Shown here: piece after piece, positions 1 to 11,017 of the stretch
How the letters are laid out: every line of letters begins with the position of its first letter
Position numbering within the stretch: position 1 is the first letter of the stretch
DNA from: Gammaproteobacteria bacterium
GTDB lineage: Bacteria > Pseudomonadota > Gammaproteobacteria > Burkholderiales > Gallionellaceae
Direction: 5' to 3'
DNA: 64,000 nt
NCBI GenBank assembly: GCA_018814405.1
Contig: JAHIZO010000009.1
Coordinates: forward strand, 238,933 to 302,932
Made by a program: the position numbers and the translations under genes
Notes under the pieces: generated by a model
Database searches by the model: none
What the model was told of the DNA's origin: nothing
Seen by the model: the letters and a program-made list of their open reading frames with translations, nothing else

Positions 1-229
1 GCTGTGCAAGGTGCGCAGCTCGTGCTTGCCGAACCAGCTCAAGCTAAGCGGCTGAAACCCCATCAACAGACCGCGTATCGCAGAACGTGGACGTCGTGCT
101 CCGCGCGCCACCAACGGTACGCGGCCATGATTGCGACTGAACACTTCGACGATCAGGCTGGTTTCACGAAAGGGATAGCTATGCAGTACGAAGGCTGGAT
201 CGTCCTGAATGCGATTCTTGGAAGATGCG

Positions 230-237
<8 letters not shown>
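1..237 (-). CDS. recO: DNA repair protein RecO, N-terminal part (cut by window edge)
   Basis: RecO loads RecA onto SSB-coated single-stranded DNA together with RecR in the RecFOR gap-repair pathway. Reverse-strand translation from the ATG at 237 gives 79 codons running off the left edge. They hold the RecO OB-fold start: a [18 protein letters not shown] stretch, then [14 protein letters not shown] and a later GFQPLSLSW. The start overlaps the era stop by 8 nt, so translation is probably coupled. The gene order era-recO is usual in proteobacteria. The C-terminal domain lies outside the window. Confidence 0.9.
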
Positions 238-1119
<882 letters not shown>

Positions 1120-1123
<4 letters not shown>

Positions 1124-1794
1124 GTGTTGTTCTGTATAAGTTGATAGGCGCGCTCGGCAGCGATCTGTTCGGCGATGCGGCGGCTACTCCCCTCGCCGCG
1201 CGTTGTGACGTTGAGTTTTTCGACTTCGCAGGCCACGGTGAATATCTGCGCCTGCCCTTTTCCGTTCGTCTCGACGATGGTGTATTTCGGCAAAGGTAAC
1301 TTGCGCCCCTGCAGCAACTCCTGCAACTGCGTCTTGGCATCCTTGCCCACCGAACGCAGGTCGATATTGGCGATGAAAGGAATATACAGTCCAAGTATCA
1401 CTTGTTGTGCGGCAGCAAAGTCCGCGTCCAGCCATACAGCACCGAACAGTGCCTCCAACGCATCGGCAAGAATGGAAGGACGTTCCGCACCGCCGCTTTT
1501 GATCTCGCCATCACTCAGCAGCAGGTGTTGCCCGAGATTAAGTTGCTGCGCCAGTATCGCCAATGTCTGCTGATTGACCAGACTGGAACGCAGGCGATGC
1601 AGATCGCCTTCCGGCAGGTCGGGATAGTTCTCAAACAGGTGTTTGGCGATGGTGCAGTTAAGCACGCTGTCACCGAGAAACTCCAGACGCTCATTGTGAT
1701 CGGCATTATGGCTGCGGTGCGTCAGCGCCTGCTGCAACATCTTGGGCTGCGAGAAGTCATAGCCGATCAGTCGGCATAGTGCAGCGTGCTTCAT
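1120..1794 (-). CDS. rnc: Ribonuclease III
   Basis: RNase III cleaves double-stranded RNA and processes rRNA precursors and many mRNAs. The catalytic signature [12 protein letters not shown] lies in the N-terminal RNase III domain, and a C-terminal dsRNA-binding domain ends near [18 protein letters not shown]. The longest open frame begins at a TTG (1827) without a Shine-Dalgarno and overlaps the upstream gene. I chose the ATG at 1794 because [14 protein letters not shown] then aligns with the usual N-terminus and gives 224 aa, close to the E. coli length. The gene overlaps era by 4 nt. Confidence 0.95.
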
Positions 1795-1801
1795 TGGTAC
1801 A

Positions 1802-2170
1802 TCATGAACTGGAGGGTTTAAATTCAAGCAGCAAGGTGATGTTGCCTACCAGCTTGATGCGCATTTCGTATTCCGCACTCAAAGACAGCGTTCCGCCTTC
1901 CTCTCGCACTATAGCGATGTCCTCAGCCTTCAGGTCATCGATGTAATTGATATTGGCACGCTTGCGATATGACATCTCAATCTCGGGAATGCTCGCAGTC
2001 CGCATCGCCGGATCTGCCGCGATCTCGCGAAATATCTGACTGATCTGGGCGCTGTGCAGGTAGGCCGGCACCAGCTTCATCCCCAGCAGCACAATAAAGA
2101 TCAGCGCGATAGCGCCCATGATGAAATCGACGAAACTCAGACCGCGCTGCTGACTGCTCAATCCGTACAT
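1802..2170 (-). CDS. DUF4845 family small membrane protein
   Basis: This 122 aa protein matches what is found between lepB and rnc in many betaproteobacteria and is classed as DUF4845. It has a short basic N-terminus with QRGLSFVDF, one hydrophobic segment at about residues 14-33 (IMGAIALIFIVLLGMKLVPAY) and a soluble C-terminal part probably in the periplasm. The N-terminal GLSFVDFIMGAIALI stretch resembles a type IV pilin-like or signal-anchor segment. No function is established that I know of. It sits 23 nt after lepB and just before rnc in the sigma-E operon. Confidence 0.85.
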   Translation of the reverse strand: MYGLSSQQRGLSFVDFIMGAIALIFIVLLGMKLVPAYLHSAQISQIFREIAADPAMRTASIPEIEMSYRKRANINYIDDLKAEDIAIVREEGGTLSLSAEYEMRIKLVGNITLLLEFKPSSS

Positions 2171-2193
2171 GTTTCACTCCTTTCCATAAACGC

Positions 2194-2997
2194 TCACTTG
2201 ATCGACAAGCCGATACGATCGAACTCGCCAAAATTCATCCAGATCAAAAATGCCTTACCTACGATCATCTCGTCCGGCACGAAGCCCCAGTAACGACTGT
2301 CGCGACTATTGTCACGATTATCACCCATCATGAAGTAATGCCCTGCCGGAACGACACAACGCATTTCCCGCTCACTATAACTGCACTGGCTACGCTGAGG
2401 GAAATCATCCACTTTCCCCAGATATATCTGCGCATGTTCCGGATTGTTCAGCACGGCATGCTCATGCTCACCCAGTTTCTCCAGATAGCGTTCGGTATGC
2501 ACGAAACGCAAGCCACTCTCGACATAGTTGTAATCACCATCCGGCGTGCGTGCCAGCAACTCACCATTCACCCACAGTTGCTTGTTCCGGTAAACGACCT
2601 CGTCGCCGGGCAACCCAATGACGCGCTTGATGTAATCGACTGAAGGATCACTCGGAAAATGGAACACCATCACGTCACCGCGCTGTGGCTGGCTGATCTC
2701 GACGACCTTCTTGTTCAGGATAGGCAGTCGCAGTCCATAGGTAAAACGGTTGACCACGATAAAGTCCCCCACATGCAGGGTCGGGATCATCGACCCGGAG
2801 GGGATCTTGAACGGCTCGATCACGAATGAACGCAGCATGAACACGGCAAGAATGACCGGAAAGAAACTGATGGAGTACTCCACCCACCAAGGCTCCTTAT
2901 CCCCTTCTTTCCGTAGCTTGCGCAGACTGTATTTATCCAGCAACCAGATGGCACCGGTCACCAACAGCAATACAAACATGATGAGCGCAAAAGTCAT
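2194..2997 (-). CDS. lepB: Signal peptidase I
   Basis: LepB removes signal peptides from proteins exported by Sec or Tat. The 267 aa protein has two N-terminal membrane segments (about residues 3-20 and 42-58). The catalytic Ser is in PSGSM (S69) and the general-base Lys in DYIKRVIGLPGD (K124). The conserved GDNRDNSRDSR box follows near the C-terminus. It lies directly after lepA, the usual arrangement. Being in the rpoE operon ties secretion capacity to envelope stress. Confidence 0.97.
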   Translation of the reverse strand: MTFALIMFVLLLVTGAIWLLDKYSLRKLRKEGDKEPWWVEYSISFFPVILAVFMLRSFVIEPFKIPSGSMIPTLHVGDFIVVNRFTYGLRLPILNKKVVEISQPQRGDVMVFHFPSDPSVDYIKRVIGLPGDEVVYRNKQLWVNGELLARTPDGDYNYVESGLRFVHTERYLEKLGEHEHAVLNNPEHAQIYLGKVDDFPQRSQCSYSEREMRCVVPAGHYFMMGDNRDNSRDSRYWGFVPDEMIVGKAFLIWMNFGEFDRIGLSIK

Positions 2998-3011
2998 AAC
3001 TTCCCTGTCCG

Positions 3012-4805
<1,794 letters not shown>

Positions 4806-4823
4806 GAGGTTTGAAATAAAAAT

Positions 4824-4876
4824 CCCGTCAAATTCGGTAGTTGCGCAGGGCGCGCATTCTAGCCGATTTTGACGGG
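4824..4876 (-). terminator. Hairpin plus T-run between mucD and lepA (possible intra-operon terminator or attenuator)
   Basis: Read on the minus strand, CCCGTCAAAATCGG (4876-4863) can pair with CCGAATTTGACGGG (4837-4824) with one weak position. It is followed at once by ATTTTTATTT. The loop is about 25 nt and contains TAGAATGCGCGCC, which looks like a -10 box. The element could reduce read-through from the sigma-E promoter into lepA while a separate promoter supplies it. No good -35 is visible, so the promoter part is weak. Confidence 0.5.
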
Positions 4877-4893
4877 CACTGCCGTACAGCAGC

Positions 4894-6285
4894 TTATTTT
4901 TCGTCCAGCCGGACCGGAATATAGACGGTACCGTCGTTGCGACGCACCAATAGCGCGATGCTGCGTCCCGGCGGCACTTGTTTCAAAATCCCATTGAATT
5001 GCGCCACAGTATGTATCTCGATATTGCCGATGGCAAGGATCACATCGCCGCGTTGCAATTCGATCCGTGCCGAAGCACCTTTGGCATCGACCACCAGCAA
5101 ACCGCCTTCCACCTGCAATTCCGCCTTTTGCTCACTCGTGAGTTCTTTCACGCTCAAGCCCAGACGCAACACACTCTGCGTTTGCGCATCGGCAGGATTG
5201 ACCTGCTCCGCCAATTTCTCGTTCGGGTCCTGTATCTCGCCCACGATCAAGGAAACTTCCAGCGTATTACCTTTGCGCCAGAGCAGAACTGGTACTTTGC
5301 TTCCGGGCTGGGTAGCGGCCACGATGCGCGGCAGATCGGAAGAACTCTCCACTTGTTTCCCACCGAATTTCAGTATCACATCACTCGCGCGCACGCCGGC
5401 TTTGTCAGCCGGCCCGCCACGCTCAACACCGGAGATCAGGGCGCCCGCAGCTTTCTTCAAGCCGAAGGATTCGGCCAATTCTCGCGTCACTTCTTGAATG
5501 GTCACGCCGATACGACCTCGCGTGACCTTGCCAGTAGTACGCAACTGATTCACCACATCCATTGCCACATCGATAGGTATAGAGAATGACAGCCCCATAT
5601 AGCCACCGGAACGGCTGTAAATCTGTGAATTGATACCGACCACTTCACCCTTCATGTTGAATAGCGGCCCACCCGAATTACCGGGATTGATCGCGACATC
5701 GGTCTGAATGAAAGGCACGAAGTTTTCCTGCGGGAGAGCGCGCTCCTTGGCACTGACGATGCCTGCGGTCACACTGCTGTCAAAACCGAACGGCGAACCG
5801 ATCGCCAGCACCCATTCCCCCACTTTCAGCAGGTCCGGCTTACCCAACTCAACTGTAGGCAAACCATTCGCCTCGATCTTGAGCAAGGCCACATCCGTGC
5901 GTTTGTCCGCCCCTACAACCTGAGCCTTGAATTCACGCTTGTCGGTCAGGCGCACAGTGATCTTGTCTGCGCGATCCACCACATGCGCATTGGTCAGAAT
6001 ATAACCATCCGCACTGATGATGAAGCCGGATCCCAGAGATTGAGATTCCTGTTGGCGCGGGACTTGTGGCGCAAAGCGCCGGAAAAACTCATAGAAGGGG
6101 TCGTTCTCCGGCAGATTGGGCAAGCTGGGAAGCATTTGTTGCGCGGTGATAGTCTGTGTGGTGCTTACGTTCACGACAGCAGCGCCCTGCTTTTCAACCA
6201 GTTCTGTGAAGTCCGGCAAGTCTTTGGCGGCCACATTGCCAACCAGCAGTATGCCGAACAATAGCGCGAGTGATCGTTTAAACAT
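4894..6285 (-). CDS. mucD: Periplasmic DegP/MucD-type serine endoprotease
   Basis: This is an HtrA-family protease/chaperone that degrades misfolded envelope proteins. The 463 aa protein starts with a signal peptide ([15 protein letters not shown], cut near residue 20). Its trypsin-like domain has the triad H101 (LTNAHVV), D131 (RTDVALLKI) and S204 (NPGNSGGPL). Two PDZ domains follow (about 255-345 and 370-455). Two PDZ domains plus a cleavable signal fit MucD/DegP rather than DegS. Its place in the rpoE operon means sigma-E directly induces it. It could equally be named degP or degQ. Confidence 0.93.
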   Translation of the reverse strand: MFKRSLALLFGILLVGNVAAKDLPDFTELVEKQGAAVVNVSTTQTITAQQMLPSLPNLPENDPFYEFFRRFAPQVPRQQESQSLGSGFIISADGYILTNAHVVDRADKITVRLTDKREFKAQVVGADKRTDVALLKIEANGLPTVELGKPDLLKVGEWVLAIGSPFGFDSSVTAGIVSAKERALPQENFVPFIQTDVAINPGNSGGPLFNMKGEVVGINSQIYSRSGGYMGLSFSIPIDVAMDVVNQLRTTGKVTRGRIGVTIQEVTRELAESFGLKKAAGALISGVERGGPADKAGVRASDVILKFGGKQVESSSDLPRIVAATQPGSKVPVLLWRKGNTLEVSLIVGEIQDPNEKLAEQVNPADAQTQSVLRLGLSVKELTSEQKAELQVEGGLLVVDAKGASARIELQRGDVILAIGNIEIHTVAQFNGILKQVPPGRSIALLVRRNDGTVYIPVRLDEK

Positions 6286-6308
6286 CCAGACCTCCTGTCA
6301 GAAATTAT

Positions 6309-6749
6309 TCAGGAACCCGCGGCATTCACTACTGAGCGCACCACCGCTTGCATACCTGAGCGCTTCGTCAATTGCCGCACCATGAGGAATCCTGCTCCCA
6401 ATCCCGCTACCGCCCCCAGCAAGGCGGCGATATCGCTAGCCTCTGCAAAGATACCCGCAGCTGCCAAGGATGCGCCCAGCATAAAAGCCAGTGGCAATAC
6501 ATACATGAGCAACGAATTGCGCAACAAGACACCATCCGGCAAACCCACATTCACTTCATCACCTACTTGCGCGCTGATGGCATTGCTTACCTTGAAGGAG
6601 CGCTGCTTATTACTGCAAAAAAGCTGCGACAACTTACCGCTTCCGCAACCATTACCGCTGGCGCAATGTCCGCATCCGTTGCCGCCGACTGGCGCGATCT
6701 CTGCCTCACTGCCATGCAAGCTCAGCACGATGGCGCGCATCTCATTCAT
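6309..6749 (-). CDS. rseC: RseC/MucC-like sigma-E system membrane protein
   Basis: RseC-family proteins are inner-membrane proteins linked to sigma-E control and SoxR reduction. The family is small (about 150 aa) with an N-terminal Cys cluster and two membrane helices. Here the cluster is CGHCASGNGCGSG with a further Cys in LFCSNKQ, and helices lie at about residues 81-103 and 110-128. I chose the ATG at 6749 (146 aa) because GGTGAG sits just upstream. Longer starts at 6764 or 6812 have weaker sites. It overlaps rseB by 8 nt. Confidence 0.82.
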   Translation of the reverse strand: MNEMRAIVLSLHGSEAEIAPVGGNGCGHCASGNGCGSGKLSQLFCSNKQRSFKVSNAISAQVGDEVNVGLPDGVLLRNSLLMYVLPLAFMLGASLAAAGIFAEASDIAALLGAVAGLGAGFLMVRQLTKRSGMQAVVRSVVNAAGS

Positions 6750-7737
6750 TTGGCTCACCCGCATACCGCACTGAATCAGCGACCTGAATGACAGCACGTG
6801 GAGGAAGCTCACCCACCACGGTCACCAGATGATCCCCGATCAACCTATTGTAGATATGCACCGCCCCTTGACTCTTCAGGCCGGCTCGATATCCGGCGGC
6901 ATCCGTGGCACTTTCGACAAACACCGACAAAGCCGCCAGACCATCAGAATAGACGATGTGCACGACAGGGAACTTCTTGTCGCGCATGTTGCGGCTCATT
7001 TCAAGGATCTTCTTGAATCCGGGAGGGATGCCATCCACCTGCCAGCCACTGTTCACATTCGCCAGATTATTGTTCGGCAGCGGTGACAGATGCTTGCGCC
7101 GTGCCAAGCGCGCAGTATCTTCAGCTGAAGGCACAGCCCATTTGCATTCGATATTGCCGCCGATCTGTAATTGCGTAAATGCATATTGCTCGATCACTTT
7201 GCCTCGCTCGTCCAGCACAGCCGCTTTCAACAACAGGCCAGATTCACTGTGCGCCCACATCTTCCTTGTATAGCGTAATGTATCTTTGGGTTGAAGCAAC
7301 AGGGTGTGCGCATGATAGTCAGCAACGCGATCCTCTTCCTGTTGCGTGACGATATAGTTCTCTTTCAGACTCTGGATCTGCTCAGGAAGGAGCGCGGGGA
7401 ATGCGCGGCGCGGACGTTGCTGTTCGAAATGGACCTTCTTGTCTCCCAATTGCAGCCAGACTTGATCGTTGTTGCGTATCACTTCACGCCTCTGACCATC
7501 CAATCCCTGCAGACGCTCATGTTCACCGTGTTCGTTGATCACATGCGTGATGCGCGATGTCTCGACACGCCCTCCAGCCTGATAGACGAACACACCACTA
7601 TAGTTGGTCTCGTGTGCAGCAAATGCCATGGTACGCAGCCAGTCTGCATCATCCAGCAAAGGATCTGCCTGCGATACAGCCACCCAAAGTGGCAGCAAAG
7701 CAAACAACATCCCCGCTTTTGCGATCTGAATACGCAC
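6742..7737 (-). CDS. rseB: Sigma-E factor regulatory protein RseB (MucB)
   Basis: RseB is periplasmic, binds the periplasmic part of RseA, and shields it from site-1 cleavage until lipid or LPS intermediates are sensed. The 331 aa protein begins with a signal peptide (FALLPLWVAVSQA). It shows the MucB/RseB fold pattern: NYSGVFVYQAGGRVETSRI in the N-terminal half and HIVYSDGLAALSVFVES in the C-terminal half. The GTG start forms TAGTG with the rseA stop, suggesting coupling. An ATG 27 nt downstream is an alternative start that keeps most of the signal peptide. Confidence 0.93.
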   Translation of the reverse strand: MRIQIAKAGMLFALLPLWVAVSQADPLLDDADWLRTMAFAAHETNYSGVFVYQAGGRVETSRITHVINEHGEHERLQGLDGQRREVIRNNDQVWLQLGDKKVHFEQQRPRRAFPALLPEQIQSLKENYIVTQQEEDRVADYHAHTLLLQPKDTLRYTRKMWAHSESGLLLKAAVLDERGKVIEQYAFTQLQIGGNIECKWAVPSAEDTARLARRKHLSPLPNNNLANVNSGWQVDGIPPGFKKILEMSRNMRDKKFPVVHIVYSDGLAALSVFVESATDAAGYRAGLKSQGAVHIYNRLIGDHLVTVVGELPPRAVIQVADSVRYAGEPNE

Positions 7738-8210
7738 TATTTTGCCGCCACCGAATGGATGTAGACGGCAGCACCCTGCACATCGGCACTAGGAGAAAAC
7801 TCTTGATGGGCCATCAGATAATCGCTTGCATGAAATGCCACCGGTCGCACCATATTCTGTTGCTGCATGCTGGCCATCTGCGGCGCAGGTTCCTGCCCGA
7901 CCTGCATAGACAGCCACGCCACCAATGCTAGCGCCATGACCGAAGCTGCTGCTGACAATGCGTACTGTTTGATACGTTGCTGCTGGCGGCGGCGTGGAGC
8001 CAAGATAGTCGGTTCGGCTTGCAAGCGATCATGGAAGGCTGCCATGAAGTCATTGGTAACGTGGTCAGGCTGACGTAGTGCATCTCCGATCAGGTGATAG
8101 GACGCCCATTCTCGGTCTGTTTCAGGATGTCGTTTCAATTTATCAAGCAGCACGTCCGCCTCATCCTCGAACATCTCACCATCCATCAGCACTGAAATTT
8201 CCTGCTTCAT
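7737..8210 (-). CDS. rseA: Anti-sigma-E factor RseA
   Basis: RseA holds sigma-E at the inner membrane and is destroyed by stepwise proteolysis under envelope stress. The start MKQEISVLMDGEMFEDEAD and WASYHLIGDALR form the cytoplasmic sigma-binding domain. One membrane helix lies at about 89-108 (ALSAAASVMALALVAWLSM), followed by a short periplasmic tail. I chose the ATG at 8210 (157 aa), which has GAGGTGG upstream, over the GTG at 8219. It lies 2 nt after rpoE. Confidence 0.93.
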   Translation of the reverse strand: MKQEISVLMDGEMFEDEADVLLDKLKRHPETDREWASYHLIGDALRQPDHVTNDFMAAFHDRLQAEPTILAPRRRQQQRIKQYALSAAASVMALALVAWLSMQVGQEPAPQMASMQQQNMVRPVAFHASDYLMAHQEFSPSADVQGAAVYIHSVAAK

Positions 8211-8212
8211 GC

Positions 8213-8812
8213 TCACCACCTCTTGTCTTCGCTAGTACCCAGCAACGGACGCAAATTCGTTGCCACCACCTCTCGTGCACGGAAGATGCGCGACCTTACC
8301 GTACCGATCGGACAATTCATCACTGACGCGATCTCTTCATAACTCAGGCCCTCTATCTCGCGCAGCGTCAAAGCTGTGCGCAAATCCTCAGGCAATTGTT
8401 GCAGGGAAGAGTTCACTACCTCGACCACTTGTTTACTCATCAACTCATTTTCGGGCGTCGATACCTCATGCAACAACGAGGCATCCTCAAATGCCTCAGC
8501 CTCTTCGGCATCCATTGCCGTACTGGTCGGCGCCCTGCGTCCCTGCGATAACAAGTGGTTCTTCGCTGTATTGATCCCGATCCGATACAACCATGTATAG
8601 AACGCACTGTCCCCTCGAAATGCAGGTAATGCACGGTAGGCTTTGATGAAAGCTTCCTGTGTGACATCTTCGGCTTCGCCCGGATTCCGAACAAAACGCG
8701 AAATCAAACGCCCCAAACGGCGTTGATACTTGGCCACCAGCAACTCGAACGCGTGCTTGTCGCCGCCTTGCGCGCGTTCCACCAGCTGTTGATCGACCTC
8801 CCTGTCACCCAT
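8213..8812 (-). CDS. rpoE: RNA polymerase sigma factor RpoE (sigma-E, ECF)
   Basis: This is an extracytoplasmic-function sigma factor that directs transcription of envelope-stress genes. At 199 aa it has region 2 (FELLVAKYQRRLGRLISRFV, then DVTQEAFIKAYRALPAFRGD) and region 4 (LREIEGLSYEEIASVMNCPIGTVRSRIFRAR). It heads the operon, is followed by its anti-sigma factor, and has a sigma-E-type promoter about 100 nt upstream, so it is probably autoregulated. Confidence 0.97.
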   Translation of the reverse strand: MGDREVDQQLVERAQGGDKHAFELLVAKYQRRLGRLISRFVRNPGEAEDVTQEAFIKAYRALPAFRGDSAFYTWLYRIGINTAKNHLLSQGRRAPTSTAMDAEEAEAFEDASLLHEVSTPENELMSKQVVEVVNSSLQQLPEDLRTALTLREIEGLSYEEIASVMNCPIGTVRSRIFRAREVVATNLRPLLGTSEDKRW

Positions 8813-8907
8813 TCCGTTTCCCGGTTTTATATTGATTGCGCCACGATGCGCGGCGCGAGAGTATAACCGGACGGGTGCTCATCGTCAGCCTTGCCCGTAA
8901 CGCGCCA

Positions 8908-8935
8908 ATTGACAGCCCTAGTTGAAATAAGTTCA
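8908..8935 (-). promoter_or_regulatory. Sigma-E-type promoter of the rpoE operon
   Basis: Minus strand: -35 TGAACTT (8935-8929), then 15 nt, then GTCAAT (8913-8908). This matches the sigma-E pattern of GGAACTT, about 15-16 nt and a TCAAA-like -10, with first-base and last-base deviations. The predicted start is near 8900, about 90 nt before the rpoE ATG. Orientation, spacing and neighbouring gene all agree with autoregulation. Confidence 0.75.
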
Positions 8936-9000
8936 TTTCCACGTTTTCTTCACAAGTTTTGCTATAGTCTGCTCAATGATTCCTTCGCATTTTTCCCATA

Positions 9001-10578
9001 GTGTTGCGCTTTGATACTCTGATCATCGGTAGCGGCTTGGCTGGCTTGACGCTGGCCTTGAAGCTGGCAGACCGGCAAAAGGTTGCCATCGTCACCAAAC
9101 GCTCGTTACTGGATGGTGCCAGCGCTTGGGCTCAAGGCGGCATCGCCGCCGTACAAAGCCCGGACGATAGTCACGACGAGCATATTCACGACACGCTGAC
9201 GGCGGGTGCTGGGTTGTGCGATCCAGAGACCACACGTTTCGTGGTTGAACGCGGGACTGCCGCCGTCCATTGGCTAATTGAGCAAGGCGTGCCATTTTCG
9301 AAAGAAGACAATTCAAGTCAAGATTTCCACCTCACCCGTGAGGGCGGGCACAGCAAACGACGCATCATTCATGCTGCCGATGCGACAGGAAAGGCTGTCC
9401 AACAGACACTTGCCGACAAAGTACATGCCCATCCGAATGTAACGGTTCTGGAACAACATATCGCTGTCGATCTGATCACCGGCCGCAAAATCGGCATGTC
9501 GCCTCAGCGTTGTTTCGGAGCCTATGTGCTGGACACTCTCAGCGACGATATCGTCACCATCTCTGCAGATCACACCGTGTTAGCGACCGGCGGCGCAGGA
9601 AAGGTCTATCTCTACACCACCAATCCGGATACCGCGACAGGCGACGGTATCGCCATGGGCTGGCGCGCCGGTTGCCGAGTGGCGAACATGGAATTCATGC
9701 AATTCCATCCGACATGCCTGTACCACCCGCATGCAAAATCCTTCCTCATCAGCGAAGCGGTGCGCGGGGAAGGCGGCATTCTCAGATTACCTGACGGCAC
9801 GCGTTTCATGCCCTGGCATGATGAGCGCGCAGAACTGGCGCCGCGCGATGTCGTCGCACGCGCCATCGACTATGAGATGAAGAAGGGAGGCTTGGACTGC
9901 GTCTATCTGGATATCACCCATCAGTCCGAAGCCTTTCTACGCGAGCACTTCCCCACGATTCATGCACGCTGCTTGTCGCTGGGCATAGACATCGCACGCC
10001 AGCCCATACCCGTGGTGCCGGCGATGCACTTCACCTGCGGCGGCTTGATCACTGATTTGGCGGCGCGCACCGATATCGACGACCTATATGCCATCGGCGA
10101 GACCGCGCATACCGGCTTGCATGGCGCAAACCGCCTCGCCAGCAACTCATTGCTGGAATGCCTGGTGTTCGCCGATGCTGCTGCGCAAGACATCCTATCC
10201 AAAGCAACGAGCCATCCAGAACCATTGCCCGATTGGGATGAAAGCCGTGTCACTGATGCGGACGAGCTGGTAGTGGTTTCCCATAACTGGGATGAATTAA
10301 GGCGATTCATGTGGGATTATGTTGGCATCGTACGCACAACAAAGAGATTGCAGCGTGCACAACACCGCATCAAACTACTTCATGAAGAGATCAATGAGTA
10401 TTATCGAAATTTTCATGTGACATCCGACCTGCTGGAACTGCGCAACCTAGTCGAGACAGCCGATCTTATTGTGCAAAGTGCGCTGGCACGTCACGAGAGT
10501 CGCGGCCTTCACTACAGCAAGGATTTCCCTCTGACCGCCCCTGAAGCGCTACCGACAATATTGCGCCCTCAAGATTGA
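9001..10578 (+). CDS. nadB: L-aspartate oxidase (NAD biosynthesis)
   Basis: NadB oxidises L-aspartate to iminoaspartate, which NadA condenses to quinolinate for de novo NAD. The 525 aa flavoprotein begins with the Rossmann motif LIIGSGLAGLTLALKL. It carries WAQGGIAAV, REGGHSKRRIIHAAD, ATGGAGKVY and HFTCGGL of the fumarate reductase/NadB flavoprotein family, with a helical C-terminal domain. It starts with GTG at 9001 and no in-frame ATG is nearby. A TATAGT box lies 33 nt upstream without a convincing -35. It is divergent from rpoE and overlaps the 3' end of the next, convergent gene by 10 nt. Confidence 0.95.
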   Translation: MLRFDTLIIGSGLAGLTLALKLADRQKVAIVTKRSLLDGASAWAQGGIAAVQSPDDSHDEHIHDTLTAGAGLCDPETTRFVVERGTAAVHWLIEQGVPFSKEDNSSQDFHLTREGGHSKRRIIHAADATGKAVQQTLADKVHAHPNVTVLEQHIAVDLITGRKIGMSPQRCFGAYVLDTLSDDIVTISADHTVLATGGAGKVYLYTTNPDTATGDGIAMGWRAGCRVANMEFMQFHPTCLYHPHAKSFLISEAVRGEGGILRLPDGTRFMPWHDERAELAPRDVVARAIDYEMKKGGLDCVYLDITHQSEAFLREHFPTIHARCLSLGIDIARQPIPVVPAMHFTCGGLITDLAARTDIDDLYAIGETAHTGLHGANRLASNSLLECLVFADAAAQDILSKATSHPEPLPDWDESRVTDADELVVVSHNWDELRRFMWDYVGIVRTTKRLQRAQHRIKLLHEEINEYYRNFHVTSDLLELRNLVETADLIVQSALARHESRGLHYSKDFPLTAPEALPTILRPQD

Positions 10579-11003
10579 GGCCATTCCGAATTACGCAGCA
10601 ATACGCGCAAGCGGCGATAGTCCTCACCAGTCATAGCATCCGAAAATAACAACAAACTTCGCTTCCCGTGACTTACCGAAGCCGTATTGAGCAATATCAG
10701 CCAGGGAGCAACCAGTGTATCGGAACACACCACGCCTGATATTTTCACCCCATCGCGTTGTTCTAATAAGAGCTGACGGTCTTTACCATATACAAGTGAA
10801 GTGCAGGAACGTCCTGACTGCAAAGCGACATCTCGCCTTAACAGCCAAGCCACACTGGCTAGCAGGCCAAGATATCCAAACCAACGCCAGACATTTTCGA
10901 GCGGCAAATAAAATATTGCCAGGGACAATATGAGAGCTAGGACAAGCAACAGAACAAGATATGCCCTAGAAGCGCGCAGCTTGACCCGGACTTGAGTGCC
11001 CAT
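10569..11003 (-). CDS. YgfX-like small membrane protein
   Basis: This 144 aa protein has two closely spaced membrane helices (about residues 15-32 and 41-55) after a basic start (VRVKLRASRAY) and a soluble C-terminal half. The layout, the position next to nadB and the FSDAMTGEDYRRLRVLLR tail fit the YgfX (CptA) family, whose E. coli member pairs with SdhE and has been linked to cell-shape effects. No sdhE is visible beside it, so partner and role are open. It ends inside the nadB 3' end. Confidence 0.6.
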   Translation of the reverse strand: MGTQVRVKLRASRAYLVLLLVLALILSLAIFYLPLENVWRWFGYLGLLASVAWLLRRDVALQSGRSCTSLVYGKDRQLLLEQRDGVKISGVVCSDTLVAPWLILLNTASVSHGKRSLLLFSDAMTGEDYRRLRVLLRNSEWPQS

Positions 11004-11017
11004 CTAACAATGAAGGC

